Numbered from the stretch's first letter, positions 25,893-34,674 are shown. The stretch is 64,000 nt of DNA from Candidatus Poribacteria bacterium (GCA_022827885.1 JAJEIP010000082.1:1-64000); one strand, 5' to 3'. A program made the numbers and translations. Notes: generated by a model from the letters alone, not told the origin.

Positions 25893-27122
25893 ATGAAATT
25901 AACTTTTAAGTATCCTGTGTATCCTACCAGAACACAGGAACAAACAGTGTTAGCGTGGCTTGACCACTTGTGTGACCTTCAGAACTCTGCTCGCCACGAT
26001 CGCAAGGTAGCGTTAGAAGTTGAAGATCGTTTCGTCACGCTCTCCGAACAGCAAGACAAGTTAACAGCCGCTCGTGAGAAATATGACGACTTCCGAGAAG
26101 TGCCACAAGATTTCCAAAATCACGCCCTGCGAAGAAACGATAAAGCCTTTACTGCCTTCCGCAAACGTTGTAAAGAAAACGCTGCGAAAAAAGGGTATCC
26201 TCGCTACAAAAAGCGTGTCCGTTCTCTGACGTGGAGTCTTCGCAAATATACAAAAGTGGTTCGTCGAAAGACCAAAGACGCTGAAAAACAGACGCTACGC
26301 GTTCGCGAGAATCCAATCATAGAAACGCCCTTTCGCCATAACCGCTTGAAAGTGCCGAAGTTGGGTGAAGTCAAGATACGCATGCACCGCCCGCTTGAAG
26401 GGGATCCCAAAGAAGTTACGCTCGTGAAAAAAGCAAGTGGCTGGTACGCTCATATTACCTGTGAACTCCCCGATACCGCCAAAGTTGAACCGACGGATGC
26501 GATCGGTGTTGACGTTGGCACAACGCACTATCTGACGACTTCCGAAGGCGAAAAGGAAGATAACCCGCGCTGGTATCGCCAAGCAGAAGGACTGCTCCAC
26601 AAACATAATCAGACGATGGCCCGCCGTAAAAAAGGGAGCAACCGCTGGTATAAAGCCGTGCATGCCGTTACCTTGCACCATGAGCGAACTGCTAACAAAC
26701 GCAAAGACTTTATCGGTAAACTCGTCTACAAACTTTTTCATCATTGCGGAAAGCACGTCCTCGTTGCGGAGGACTTGCAAACCTCTAACATGGTTCAGAA
26801 TAAGCACCTCAGCAAGAGCATTTCGGATGCGTCTTGGGGCATCTTCTTTACGTGGTGTGGGAACATAGCCGAAAGAGACGGTTTCCACGTCCACCAAGTG
26901 AATCCCAAAAACACTTCGCAAACCTGCTCTGCTTGTGGTAAGAAGTCGCCAAAGAAACGCTCTTTAGCGATACGCACCTTTGATTGTAGTTTTTGTGGCA
27001 CTTCGTTAGACCGAGACCACAACGCTGCGATAAACATACTTTTGCGGGCGGCTTGCGCCCATCGTGGAGAGCGTTGGGTTACCAACCTCTGTGAAACGAG
27101 AAACTTACCGGTAGACCGGTAG
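25893..27122 (+). CDS. tnpB: TnpB, RNA-guided endonuclease of IS200/IS605 type
   Basis: A 409-residue TnpB. The N-terminal helix-turn-helix/recognition part starts MKLTFKYPVYPTRTQEQTVL and holds the YPRYKKR basic cluster. The RuvC-like nuclease motifs are all present: Asp207 in GVDVGTTHYL, Glu293 in VLVAEDLQTSNM, and the Asp pair 373/375 in DRDHNAAINI. A four-cysteine zinc finger (Cys345, 348, 365, 368) lies between the last two. It is therefore probably catalytically intact. TnpB proteins cut DNA guided by an omega-RNA from the element's right end. There is no tnpA alongside. The family is also related to Fanzor and Cas12. Confidence 0.9.
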   Translation: MKLTFKYPVYPTRTQEQTVLAWLDHLCDLQNSARHDRKVALEVEDRFVTLSEQQDKLTAAREKYDDFREVPQDFQNHALRRNDKAFTAFRKRCKENAAKKGYPRYKKRVRSLTWSLRKYTKVVRRKTKDAEKQTLRVRENPIIETPFRHNRLKVPKLGEVKIRMHRPLEGDPKEVTLVKKASGWYAHITCELPDTAKVEPTDAIGVDVGTTHYLTTSEGEKEDNPRWYRQAEGLLHKHNQTMARRKKGSNRWYKAVHAVTLHHERTANKRKDFIGKLVYKLFHHCGKHVLVAEDLQTSNMVQNKHLSKSISDASWGIFFTWCGNIAERDGFHVHQVNPKNTSQTCSACGKKSPKKRSLAIRTFDCSFCGTSLDRDHNAAINILLRAACAHRGERWVTNLCETRNLPVDR

Positions 27123-27166
27123 GCTTGTTAACACTCTTAACAAGCCAAAGTCTTTAGACTTGGGTA
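27050..27166 (+). ncRNA. predicted omega-RNA scaffold at the tnpB right end
   Basis: Known omega-RNAs overlap the tnpB 3' end and finish at the element's right end, where the guide begins. Here the 3' region has consecutive hairpins: GTTGG-GTTA-CCAAC near 27073, ACCGGT-AG-ACCGGT near 27107, a perfect 10-bp stem GGCTTGTTAA/TTAACAAGCC (27122-27131 with 27137-27146), and CCAAAGTC/GACTTGGG (27145-27164). The guide would then be the flanking genomic DNA from about 27165. The 5' boundary is a guess. Confidence 0.5.
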
Positions 27167-27200
27167 CATTGACTACCTCAAATCTTACAGATTCCCAAAC

Positions 27201-27229
27201 TTGCTATCTATTCCCAATTGTGATAAACT
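27201..27229 (+). promoter_or_regulatory. promoter upstream of the DUF123 gene
   Basis: TTGCTA, a 17-bp spacer and TAAACT. About 24 of 29 positions equal the promoter at 2592-2620, including the spacer, which is unusual for unrelated genes. Confidence 0.5.
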
Positions 27230-27304
27230 ACTCTCAAGCTTAATGCGTCTGGTATTGAAAAATATGAGGATGAGCATGTCCCAGAATTGACGGAAATATA
27301 GCCT

Positions 27305-27895
27305 ATGGGGGCAGGGATGGAAATCCCAAGTATTGTTATTATCGGCGATGATTCACAGGCAGGCACCTATATCTTGCGAATCCGCCTTAAAGAGAATACC
27401 GCATTAAAATTTGGGAGATTCAAGAAAGGGAAACTGATTTCATTACCTGCTGGTGATTACCTTTACATCGGCTCCGCACTCTCGGAGAAGGGATCCACTT
27501 CATTAGCACGGCGGCTTATCCGGCACGCAACGCGGCGTAACCCTCAGCCACCACATCCTATCCGAGAAAAAATGATAGACCGATTCATCAAAAGCGGTCT
27601 GGGACCTCGCGACCTATTACCAAAACGCGGTAAAACCCTACACTGGAACGTCGATTTTCTGTTGGATCTGCCATCGGCGGAACTCATCGCTATCCTTGCT
27701 ATCCGTTCCCCTGAACGCTTGGAGAAGCGTCTTGCCAAGCGACTTGAACAGGATCCACACACGGAGATTATCGAACCGGGGTTGGGAGCAAACGACGCGC
27801 CGGGTAACACACACCTGTTACGCATCCGATCAGATAGCACGGGGTGGACATCCCTCACAGACAAAGTAAGAGAGGTTCTGAAAGAAACGCCTTAA
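27305..27895 (+). CDS. DUF123 (GIY-YIG-like) domain protein
   Basis: A 196-residue protein of the DUF123 family, which is related to GIY-YIG nucleases and in archaea is sometimes fused to endonuclease III. Visible blocks are AGTYILRIRLKENTALKFGR, SLPAGDYLYIGSALSEKG, LARRLIRHATR, LHWNVDFLLDLPSAELIAIL, GLGANDAPGNTHLLRI. Either ATG 27305 or ATG 27320 could start; neither has a strong binding site. It stands alone between the TnpB element and the aminopeptidase gene. A DNA-related role is suggested by family only. Confidence 0.82.
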   Translation: MGAGMEIPSIVIIGDDSQAGTYILRIRLKENTALKFGRFKKGKLISLPAGDYLYIGSALSEKGSTSLARRLIRHATRRNPQPPHPIREKMIDRFIKSGLGPRDLLPKRGKTLHWNVDFLLDLPSAELIAILAIRSPERLEKRLAKRLEQDPHTEIIEPGLGANDAPGNTHLLRIRSDSTGWTSLTDKVREVLKETP

Positions 27896-27985
27896 ATCAA
27901 ACGAACGATGTTGAAACTTGAAACTCACACCTGAATTGTTATATGAATTTTTTTATATTCGACACCAACTACTTTTGAGGTAGAT

Positions 27986-29098
27986 ATGCACGATCCACGA
28001 CTTGATAAACTCGCAAATGTTCTCACAACCCATTCCACGAGAATCCAACCCGGTGAATTTGTGCTCATTGAAGGCATAGACATCCCACAAGAGATGGTCA
28101 TTGCCCTCATCCGAGCAGTTCGGAAAGCGGGTGGGATACCCCTCGTGGAACTCAAGCAGAACCGCATCCAACGTGAAATTATTCTCAACGGAGACGATGC
28201 CGGTATAAAACTGATTGGTGAATACGAAATATATCGTATGAAAAAGGTCCAAGCGTATATCGGTATCCGTGGGAGCCACAACATCACAGAGCTGTCTGAC
28301 GTCCCAGCAGCGGCAATGCAACGCTATCAAAAGCATTGGATACGACCGCTCAATGATTATCGTGTCCCACACACGAAGTGGGTCGTTCTACGGTGGCCCT
28401 ACCCGGCAATGGCACAACAGGCACAGATGAGTACAGAAGCGTTCGAGGACTACTATTTCGACGTCTGTACGCTTGACTACAGCCGAATGGAACAGGCGAT
28501 GAAACCCCTCACGTCTCTGATGGAGGAAACGGATGAAGTTCACATCGTCGGTGAAGACACCGATCTTCGGTTCAGTATCAAGGATATTCCTGTGATCCCG
28601 TGTGCTGGCGAGAAGAATATTCCCGATGGTGAATGCTTCACCGCGCCTGTGCGAGATTCAGTCAACGGCACTATCCATTTCAATACACCCACCATCTATC
28701 AGGGAACGACCTTCACTGATATTCGCCTCGGCTTTGAAAACGGTAAAATTGTTGAGGCAACGGCGAATAACACCGAAAGGCTGAACGATATTCTTGACAC
28801 AGACGAGGGCGCGCGGTATATCGGTGAGTTTTCTATTGCCTTCAATCCGTATATCACGAACCCGATGCTTGACATTCTGTTCGATGAGAAAATCGCCGGA
28901 TCGTTTCATTTCACACCCGGTCAGGCTTACGAGGAGGCGGATAACAGTGTCCGTTCCGCTGTCCATCGGGATATGGTCATGATACAGACACCAGAACATG
29001 GGGGTGGAGAGATGTACTTCGACGGAAACCTGATTCGGAAGGACGGACGGTTTGTTCATCCTGAATTAGAGGCATTGAATCCGGAGAACCTGAAATGA
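27986..29098 (+). CDS. M29-family aminopeptidase
   Basis: A 370-residue metallopeptidase of the M29 (AmpS/aminopeptidase T) family. It shows the N-terminal domain IQPGEFVLIEGIDIPQEMVI and VRKAGGIPLVELK, then YIGIRGSHNITELSDVP. The metal-site blocks are NIPDGECFTAPVRDSVNG with the conserved Glu and VEATANN. The C-terminal segment runs IGEFSIAFNPYITNPMLDIL, then DEKIAGSFHFTPGQAYE. It is a cytoplasmic enzyme that removes N-terminal residues from peptides. The stop overlaps the next gene's start by 4 bp (ATGA). Confidence 0.87.
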   Translation: MHDPRLDKLANVLTTHSTRIQPGEFVLIEGIDIPQEMVIALIRAVRKAGGIPLVELKQNRIQREIILNGDDAGIKLIGEYEIYRMKKVQAYIGIRGSHNITELSDVPAAAMQRYQKHWIRPLNDYRVPHTKWVVLRWPYPAMAQQAQMSTEAFEDYYFDVCTLDYSRMEQAMKPLTSLMEETDEVHIVGEDTDLRFSIKDIPVIPCAGEKNIPDGECFTAPVRDSVNGTIHFNTPTIYQGTTFTDIRLGFENGKIVEATANNTERLNDILDTDEGARYIGEFSIAFNPYITNPMLDILFDEKIAGSFHFTPGQAYEEADNSVRSAVHRDMVMIQTPEHGGGEMYFDGNLIRKDGRFVHPELEALNPENLK

Positions 29099-29580
29099 GC
29101 AGAAAACAACACCCGGTATACGGGGATCCTCAGCGATTTGAAGTTGTTGCCGATTTCATTGCCGCACGATATGGCAATACAATCCACGCTATTGCCGATG
29201 TTGCCGGTGGGAAGGGGATCTTAACCCGCCTTCTCACGAAAAAGAAAAATTTTGCATGTGAACTCATTGACCCGCGCCGCACAGTCCTCAAAGGCATCGA
29301 CCATCGTCCTGATCAGTTTGATCCTGAGATGGCAGATTATTATGACCTGTTGGTTGGACTCCATCCCGATGGTGCGTTGCGTCAATTGGGAGAGGCAGCC
29401 CTCGTCCGACCTGCTGTGATAATCCCGTGTTGCAATTTCTGGGATGAAGAACGGCGTGGGCAATACGAGTTGTTGACGGCAATTGAGGATTTCTATCGGC
29501 GACATTCGGTCCAGTTTGAGCGAATTGAACTCGACTTCAAGGGACCGAAGAATATTGCTATCGTCTCCAAACCTTTTTAA
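29095..29580 (+). CDS. methyltransferase-fold protein of unknown function
   Basis: A 161-residue protein with a Rossmann-like pattern. IADVAGGKGILTRLLTKKKN corresponds to methyltransferase motif I with the unusual D-V-A-G-G. It is followed by CELIDPRRTVLKGI and YYDLLVGLHPDGALRQLGEA, and the block VIIPCCNFWDEE, where C-C-N-F is reminiscent of an active-site NPP-like turn. I recognise related small proteins but no assigned substrate. Translationally coupled to the aminopeptidase by a 4-bp overlap. Confidence 0.65.
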   Translation: MSRKQHPVYGDPQRFEVVADFIAARYGNTIHAIADVAGGKGILTRLLTKKKNFACELIDPRRTVLKGIDHRPDQFDPEMADYYDLLVGLHPDGALRQLGEAALVRPAVIIPCCNFWDEERRGQYELLTAIEDFYRRHSVQFERIELDFKGPKNIAIVSKPF

Positions 29581-29614
29581 CTATGGGGTCATGGATTAGA
29601 TTCTTCCCTGTCCG

Positions 29615-29631
29615 GGCGAGGTAACCTCGCC
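29615..29631 (+). terminator. hairpin after the aminopeptidase operon
   Basis: GGCGAGG-TAA-CCTCGCC is a perfect 7-bp stem with a 3-nt loop, 35 bp after the stop codon at 29580. No U-rich tract follows directly, so it may be only a transcript-stabilising hairpin. Confidence 0.4.
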
Positions 29632-29669
29632 TCTACGGTTACGAGTAGGTCTTCGGTTTTTAAGAAATC

Positions 29670-29757
29670 GTAGCCCGTAATGTAATGGAGGGCGGCTCTA
29701 CGGAAAGGCACATCAATATCCAAACCCATCTGACCGAACCGCAAGGTAAAATTAAAA
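29670..29757 (+). repeat. SD-carrying dispersed repeat, copy A
   Basis: An 88-bp unit starting GTAGCCCGTAATGTAATGGA, with CTCTACGG-AAAGGCA in the middle and CCGAACCGCAAGGTAAAATT then AAAA at the end, directly abutting the sulfatase ATG. It matches copy B (61504-61592, minus strand) over its full length with few differences. Confidence 0.8.
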
Positions 29758-31224
29758 ATGGCACGACAACCCAATATCCTTTTTCTTCTCACCGACCAGC
29801 AACGTTTCGATTCACTCGGTTGCAACGGAGCACCTATTTGCAGAACACCTGCTATCGATGAAATCGCCGCAACAGGCATGCGGTTCACCAATGCCTACAC
29901 CCCTATCGCGCTCTGTTCACCGGCACGCGGGTCTCTACTCACCGGACTTTACCCACACAATCACGGACAGTTGTCAAATATGGGCAATTTCAACGCCGTG
30001 TTTGCGAACCAGATCCTCGACAAACCCGCGTATCCCAAACTCCTTGGCGAGGTCGGGTATCGGGTCAGCTGCATCGGTAAGTGGCATCTTGCGAAGGAAG
30101 GCGACACAGCGTTTTGGGGTTACGATAAGTGGCATCCGTATAGCGAGTGGCACCAATGGCTCCGCGAGGACGGGATCGATTTCCGAATCGATAGGGATGC
30201 TGTCCAACCGTATGAGTGGGGCGGGGAGGCACCTTTCTATGGGAAACATCCGCTCCCGGCTGAAAGGACGATGGAAGCGTGGACCGCAGACAAAACGATT
30301 GAGCGCATCAACGGTTACTCCGATTCCGAACACCCTTTTATGATTGCCGCGAATTTCTTTGGACCGCACTTCCCGTATGCCGTGCCAGCACCTTACGACA
30401 CGATGTATGATCCCGACACTGCTGAACGGTGGGGCAACTTTGACGAACAATTCATCAACAAACCGCTCATCCAGCAGAAGGAGATGCTCCGGTGGAACGC
30501 CAGTCACTTGACATGGCCCGATTGGCAGAAGGTCATCGCGGCTTATTGGGGATACTGCACCTTCATTGACGATCAGGTCCGACGCATTCTCGACTGTCTT
30601 GAGGCGAACGGTTTGGCAGAAAATACCGTCGTTATCTTTTCAACCGACCACGGCGATATGCTCGGCAGCCATCGGCTTTTCAACAAGGGGTTCCACATGT
30701 ATGAAGAAACACACCACATTCCGCTCGTCATTCGGTATCCCGGCGCAACATCACCCGGAACGACGTGTGATGAATTCGTGAATCTTGTGGATCTCATGCC
30801 GACGCTTTTGGAACTCGGGGGTGCAAAGATGCCTGAACGTCTTAATATCGGCTCGCAAGCTTCACCGGGGCTCGACGGTAGATCGATTGTGCCGCTGTTG
30901 CGAGGAGAAAATGTGGAGGATTGGCCCGATGATGTGTTCGCCGAATTTCACGGTTACGAACCGACACTCGCCTCTGTTAGGATGGTCCGGACGGATTCGT
31001 GGAAATACGTCTATAACCCCTACAGTGAGGACGAACTCTACGACATGAAGAGCGATCCTCATGAACTCCATAACTTGGCGAATCATCTCGGTTACAAACA
31101 CGTGCTCCGTCGTATGAAAGCGCGCATGGTCGATCGCTTGCGCGAAACGAGAGACAACATCGTCATGGAAGGTGGATGGCAGAGCAATTCGTTTGATCTA
31201 CTGGTTTCAGAACGAGAGCGATAA
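29758..31224 (+). CDS. sulfatase (formylglycine-dependent, arylsulfatase family)
   Basis: A 488-residue type I sulfatase. Asp13 in LLTDQQRFD begins the metal site. The formylglycine motif C-S-P-A-R is at residues 53-57 (ALCSPARGSLLTG), with the conserved GLYPHNHG after it, and VSCIGKWHLAKEG provides the active-site lysine and histidine. VVIFSTDHGDMLGSH carries the remaining metal ligands. There is no signal peptide, so the enzyme appears cytoplasmic unless exported otherwise; C-type sulfatases also need a formylglycine-generating enzyme, not seen here. It probably removes sulfate from glycans or small sulfate esters. Its ribosome binding site comes from dispersed repeat copy A. Confidence 0.9.
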   Translation: MARQPNILFLLTDQQRFDSLGCNGAPICRTPAIDEIAATGMRFTNAYTPIALCSPARGSLLTGLYPHNHGQLSNMGNFNAVFANQILDKPAYPKLLGEVGYRVSCIGKWHLAKEGDTAFWGYDKWHPYSEWHQWLREDGIDFRIDRDAVQPYEWGGEAPFYGKHPLPAERTMEAWTADKTIERINGYSDSEHPFMIAANFFGPHFPYAVPAPYDTMYDPDTAERWGNFDEQFINKPLIQQKEMLRWNASHLTWPDWQKVIAAYWGYCTFIDDQVRRILDCLEANGLAENTVVIFSTDHGDMLGSHRLFNKGFHMYEETHHIPLVIRYPGATSPGTTCDEFVNLVDLMPTLLELGGAKMPERLNIGSQASPGLDGRSIVPLLRGENVEDWPDDVFAEFHGYEPTLASVRMVRTDSWKYVYNPYSEDELYDMKSDPHELHNLANHLGYKHVLRRMKARMVDRLRETRDNIVMEGGWQSNSFDLLVSERER

Positions 31225-31237
31225 GACTGACGAAGTG

Positions 31238-32257
31238 CTATTTCTGTTTGACTTGTCCCCACGTCGTTGTTAATAAATGTGGTTTGGGTGCGACTGGCAG
31301 GGCAAATGCTGGATCGAACCAATCCCCCGGACTATTCGCTTGAAAGAATTCTCCAAATACCTTTGGTATAAAAGTATCTGTGAGCTGCTCCGAAACATCG
31401 CTGCCTAACGCTATTTTGAAGACTTGTAAGCGGTTATGCTTATCGGCTTTGTCATACAGAAGAGCATCGCCTTGCGGAGACCAGACCGGCGAAGTTTCTC
31501 TCGGGGCAGCATTGCTTGTAATTTGTTTAAGTCCGGTCCCGTCGCTATTTAGCGTATAAAGTGTTTCCATGTCAATGTTTTTCTTTTCCGCTCCCGGATT
31601 CCAAGAAAAAGCCAGCTTATCCACTGTTGAAGACCATACTAAATCGCCATTTATCCAGGAAGGTTTTGCCTCGCGTGGAAAAATCACCTTCTGTTTTTTC
31701 GTGCGCACGTTAAGTATATTGATTCGCACCTGCTTGTTCTCAAATCCAGAGAGGAAGGCTATCTGAGTACCATCAGGAGACCACGCCGGTCTACCGCCTC
31801 CGATTGCCACGCGTTCTTCTTTTTTCCCATCTATTGTACCGATGTAGATATACGATCCATTCAGTTCTCGCCTTCTGTAAGCAATCTGTTTACCATCCGG
31901 CGACCATGTCGCTGCAGATCTGTCTTCCGACTTGCCGAACACCCGCCTCACATTTTTGCCATCAGGATCCATGAGATACAGGTCTCGACTGAGCGTAAAC
32001 CGATCACGGTCAGAGGCAAAAAGAATGTGTTCCCCGGTTGGAGACCAAGTGGGTATGGCATCATCTGAACGATGGTTGGTCAGCCGCACCTGATCGCTTC
32101 CATCAGGATTCATCATATAGATTTCGCGATTGCCGTCACGCGCTGAAGTAAATACAACTTTAGCGGTTGTAGGCACTTTTGAACATATCCCAGCAACGCT
32201 GACGCTTAGTAAACTAACGATCACGACAGCAGATAGAAAAAAACGTTTATATTTCAT
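31238..32257 (-). CDS. secreted TolB-like beta-propeller (PD40) protein with TTTWG tail
   Basis: A 339-residue exported propeller protein. The signal peptide MKYKRFFLSAVVIVSLLSVS is followed by blades [86 protein letters not shown]. It ends K-P-H-L-L-T-T-T-W-G-Q-V-K-Q-K, the shared tail. ATG 32257 is selected by GGAGGGG. It is last of three tandem paralogues on the minus strand, all with closely similar signal peptides, so the group arose by tandem duplication. It is convergent with the sulfatase gene (13 bp apart). Probably a periplasmic or surface binding protein. Confidence 0.84.
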   Translation of the reverse strand: MKYKRFFLSAVVIVSLLSVSVAGICSKVPTTAKVVFTSARDGNREIYMMNPDGSDQVRLTNHRSDDAIPTWSPTGEHILFASDRDRFTLSRDLYLMDPDGKNVRRVFGKSEDRSAATWSPDGKQIAYRRRELNGSYIYIGTIDGKKEERVAIGGGRPAWSPDGTQIAFLSGFENKQVRINILNVRTKKQKVIFPREAKPSWINGDLVWSSTVDKLAFSWNPGAEKKNIDMETLYTLNSDGTGLKQITSNAAPRETSPVWSPQGDALLYDKADKHNRLQVFKIALGSDVSEQLTDTFIPKVFGEFFQANSPGDWFDPAFALPVAPKPHLLTTTWGQVKQK

Positions 32258-32304
32258 TAGTATCCCCTCCACGAGGTAAGCTTAAAACACATTATCACAG
32301 ACGA

Positions 32305-33294
32305 CTATTGCTTTAATTGTCCCCATATCTCTGTTGCCAATTGGGGTTGGCGGGCAACCGGCAATGCGAACGCCGGATCGAACCAATCTCCCACAAAATA
32401 CGAGAAGTTAGGATTGGTGAGCCGCACCGGATGCCCGCCGTTCACTGCAACTTTGAAGATTTGCAAGACCCTATTGTTTGTATCAAACTGCTCATAAAGG
32501 AGCTCGTCCCCTTGTGGAGACCATACGGGATTAACAGCAAGTCCCCCGGCTTCACCAACAATTTGTTGGGTCTCCATGCTGACACGATTTAGAACATAAA
32601 TCGTTTCTATATGAGCGTCATCTCGCTGAAGCTCAACGCGATTATACCACGCGAACGCGAGTCTATCTCCTTTCGGCGACCAGGCAGGATGCCGAATCCA
32701 CGCGGGTCCCTTTTGTGGGAAAAAGAACTTGTGTTTACGCGTCCGCACGTCTAACATACTAATCCGCTTAGGGTCTCTGGGTGCCCCTTCAATAAAGGCT
32801 ATCTCCGTGCCATCGGGAGACCATACGGGTTGGCTGCCAAGTGCGATACGTTCCTCTTTTTTACCATCTATTGGTGCGATATAAATATAGAACTTGCCCT
32901 GCTCCCAGCGGTTATAAGCAATCTGTTTGCCATCCGGCGACCACGTTGGAACGGTCCTCACTGCCTCCTTCTTAAACACGCGCCGCACATTCGATCCATC
33001 GGCATCCATCAGATAGAGGTCCCAGTCTCCTGGAGCACTGTCTCGGTCAGAGGCAAAAAGAATGTGTTCGCCCGTCGGAGACCATTTCGGACCGATATCC
33101 CTTGCGAGATCGTGGGTGAGGCGCTCCTCCTCGCTGCCATCGGGATTCATGAGATAGATGTCCAGATTCCTATGACGCCACGATGAGAACACGATCTTTG
33201 CAGTCGGTGGAGCCGCGGCATATATTCCGCAAATGTTTATACTTAGTAAACTAAAACTTACTACAGCAGAGAGAAAAAAACGTTTATGTTTCAT
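32305..33294 (-). CDS. secreted TolB-like beta-propeller (PD40) protein with TExWG tail
   Basis: A 329-residue exported propeller. The signal peptide MKHKRFFLSAVVSFSLLSIN differs by only a few residues from that of the paralogue at 31238. PD40 blades include [72 protein letters not shown] and NPVWSPQGDELLYEQ. It ends R-Q-P-Q-L-A-T-E-I-W-G-Q-L-K-Q, the shared tail with Glu in place of one Thr. The start at ATG 33294 follows GGTGGAGGA; a longer frame from 33399 lacks a signal at its N terminus and overlaps the upstream paralogue. Confidence 0.84.
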   Translation of the reverse strand: MKHKRFFLSAVVSFSLLSINICGIYAAAPPTAKIVFSSWRHRNLDIYLMNPDGSEEERLTHDLARDIGPKWSPTGEHILFASDRDSAPGDWDLYLMDADGSNVRRVFKKEAVRTVPTWSPDGKQIAYNRWEQGKFYIYIAPIDGKKEERIALGSQPVWSPDGTEIAFIEGAPRDPKRISMLDVRTRKHKFFFPQKGPAWIRHPAWSPKGDRLAFAWYNRVELQRDDAHIETIYVLNRVSMETQQIVGEAGGLAVNPVWSPQGDELLYEQFDTNNRVLQIFKVAVNGGHPVRLTNPNFSYFVGDWFDPAFALPVARQPQLATEIWGQLKQ

Positions 33295-33374
33295 CAGAAT
33301 TCCTCCACCAGACCAATATAAGAGATCCTCATACTTAAAATTGAAGCACAAACCCGCGAACGGGTAAAAAAAGG

Positions 33375-34343
33375 TTATTTGCTTTTCACCTGTCCCCACA
33401 CTGTTGTTAACAACGATGTTTGAGGTGAGACAGACAATGCAAACGCAGGATCAAACCAGTCACCTACAAAATGCCAAAATTTTGGATTCGTGAGTCGCAC
33501 AGAAATGCCGGCATTCAACCCAATCTTGTAGATTTGCTTCGGCTTGCCTCGGTTATAAAGCATCGCATCTCCCCGAGGGGACCAAACAGGAGAGGTTGCT
33601 CTCGAACCTTCTTCGTCAATAACTTGTTGAAGTCCTGTACCATCTCGGTTTATAATGTATATTGTCTCTGTATCAGCAAACTGTTTCAATGGTACCTTAT
33701 GGAGCCATGTAAACGCTATTTTATTGCCTGAAGGTGACCATACTGGAGATGTCATCCACGAAGGTCTTACCGGTCTGGGAAACAATACCTTCTGTTTACG
33801 CGTGCTGACGTTGAGAATCGTGATCTGCATGCGCTCGGGCCACCCCGTAAGAAAAGCGATTTCGTCTCCATCCGGCGACCACGCAGGACTACTCCCAAAA
33901 GCCACCTCTTCCTCATTTTTGCCATCTATTGGTGCAATGTAGACGAATGATCCACTCGGTTTTCGCCGTCTATAAGCAATCTGTTTTCCGTCCGGCGACC
34001 ACGTCGCTGCAGATCGATCTGCTTCTTTCCCAAATACCCTCCGCACGTTGGAGCCATCCGGGTCCATCAGGTATAAGTCAAGCACACCTCCTCGATCCGA
34101 CGCAAAGAGAATATGCTCACCTGTCGGAGACCAGATCGGATAGCCGTCGAGTGCCTTGTTCTGGGTAATGTTTACCTGATCAGTACCATCAGGATTCATG
34201 AGATAGATGTCTCGATTTTCATCACGATATGCTGAAAAGACAATTTTAGGGGTGTCAGGTGCTTTGGCAAAAACAGGGTAGATATTCAGGCATAACATTA
34301 CGTAACTTAACGCGAAAAAGAACAACACGTATGGATTTTTCAT
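33375..34343 (-). CDS. secreted TolB-like beta-propeller (PD40) protein with TTxWG tail
   Basis: A 322-residue exported propeller and the first gene of the tandem trio. The signal peptide is MKNPYVLFFFALSYVMLCLN, with cleavage near VFA. Blades include [72 protein letters not shown] and SPVWSPRGDAMLYNRG. It ends Q-T-S-L-L-T-T-V-W-G-Q-V-K-S-K. AAGGAGGA precedes ATG 34343. Gaps of ~80 and ~47 bp separate the three genes, compatible with one transcript. Confidence 0.84.
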   Translation of the reverse strand: MKNPYVLFFFALSYVMLCLNIYPVFAKAPDTPKIVFSAYRDENRDIYLMNPDGTDQVNITQNKALDGYPIWSPTGEHILFASDRGGVLDLYLMDPDGSNVRRVFGKEADRSAATWSPDGKQIAYRRRKPSGSFVYIAPIDGKNEEEVAFGSSPAWSPDGDEIAFLTGWPERMQITILNVSTRKQKVLFPRPVRPSWMTSPVWSPSGNKIAFTWLHKVPLKQFADTETIYIINRDGTGLQQVIDEEGSRATSPVWSPRGDAMLYNRGKPKQIYKIGLNAGISVRLTNPKFWHFVGDWFDPAFALSVSPQTSLLTTVWGQVKSK

Positions 34344-34674
34344 CAATTCCTCCTTCAAAGCAGAAAAAAAATATAACAATCCACTATTATATTATGTAAG
34401 TATAATACATAAGTGCGGTTAGAAAAAAACCTTTTAATTAAAGACACAATTTCAGGATGGAAAGGGTGCATAATTCCAAAAATCGGTGCGTTAGTTGTAT
34501 ATATTCATCAAGCAAAGCAATTTTCGCTAAATATAATCTCATCAAGTTTTACCCCACCTGAGACTCATTTTCTACTGGATGGAATCTGGAAAAAATCCGA
34601 AATTCAGATTTGAAAAAAATGTGGAAATGTGATAACATGTTTACCAAATTCCTATCCCTGTTAGGAGGGCGTTG
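34344..34674. other. AT-rich divergent intergenic region
   Basis: A 331-bp AT-rich region between the divergent propeller operon and the phosphohexomutase gene. It contains a plausible rightward promoter (34610-34638) and a TATAAT-rich stretch at 34382-34410 that may serve the leftward operon. No gene is seen in it. Confidence 0.5.
34610..34638 (+). promoter_or_regulatory. promoter of the phosphohexomutase-Ycf48 operon
   Basis: TTGAAA at 34610-34615, a 17-bp spacer and TAACAT at 34633-34638, ending 36 bp before ATG 34675. Confidence 0.5.

Larger units (their letters stand above)
25700..27164 (+). mobile_element. IS200/IS605-type element with tnpB only
   Basis: A 1.46-kb unit bounded by a left hairpin (CCCAATGCTTTAACTTTGGG, 25701-25720) and right-end hairpins at 27122-27164. 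The right-end hairpin CCAAAGTC-TTTA-GACTTGGG mirrors the left one in sequence. It encodes TnpB but no TnpA transposase, so it is either a non-autonomous element needing TnpA in trans or a domesticated TnpB locus. The exact ends and the target-adjacent motif cannot be fixed from one copy. Confidence 0.7.
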
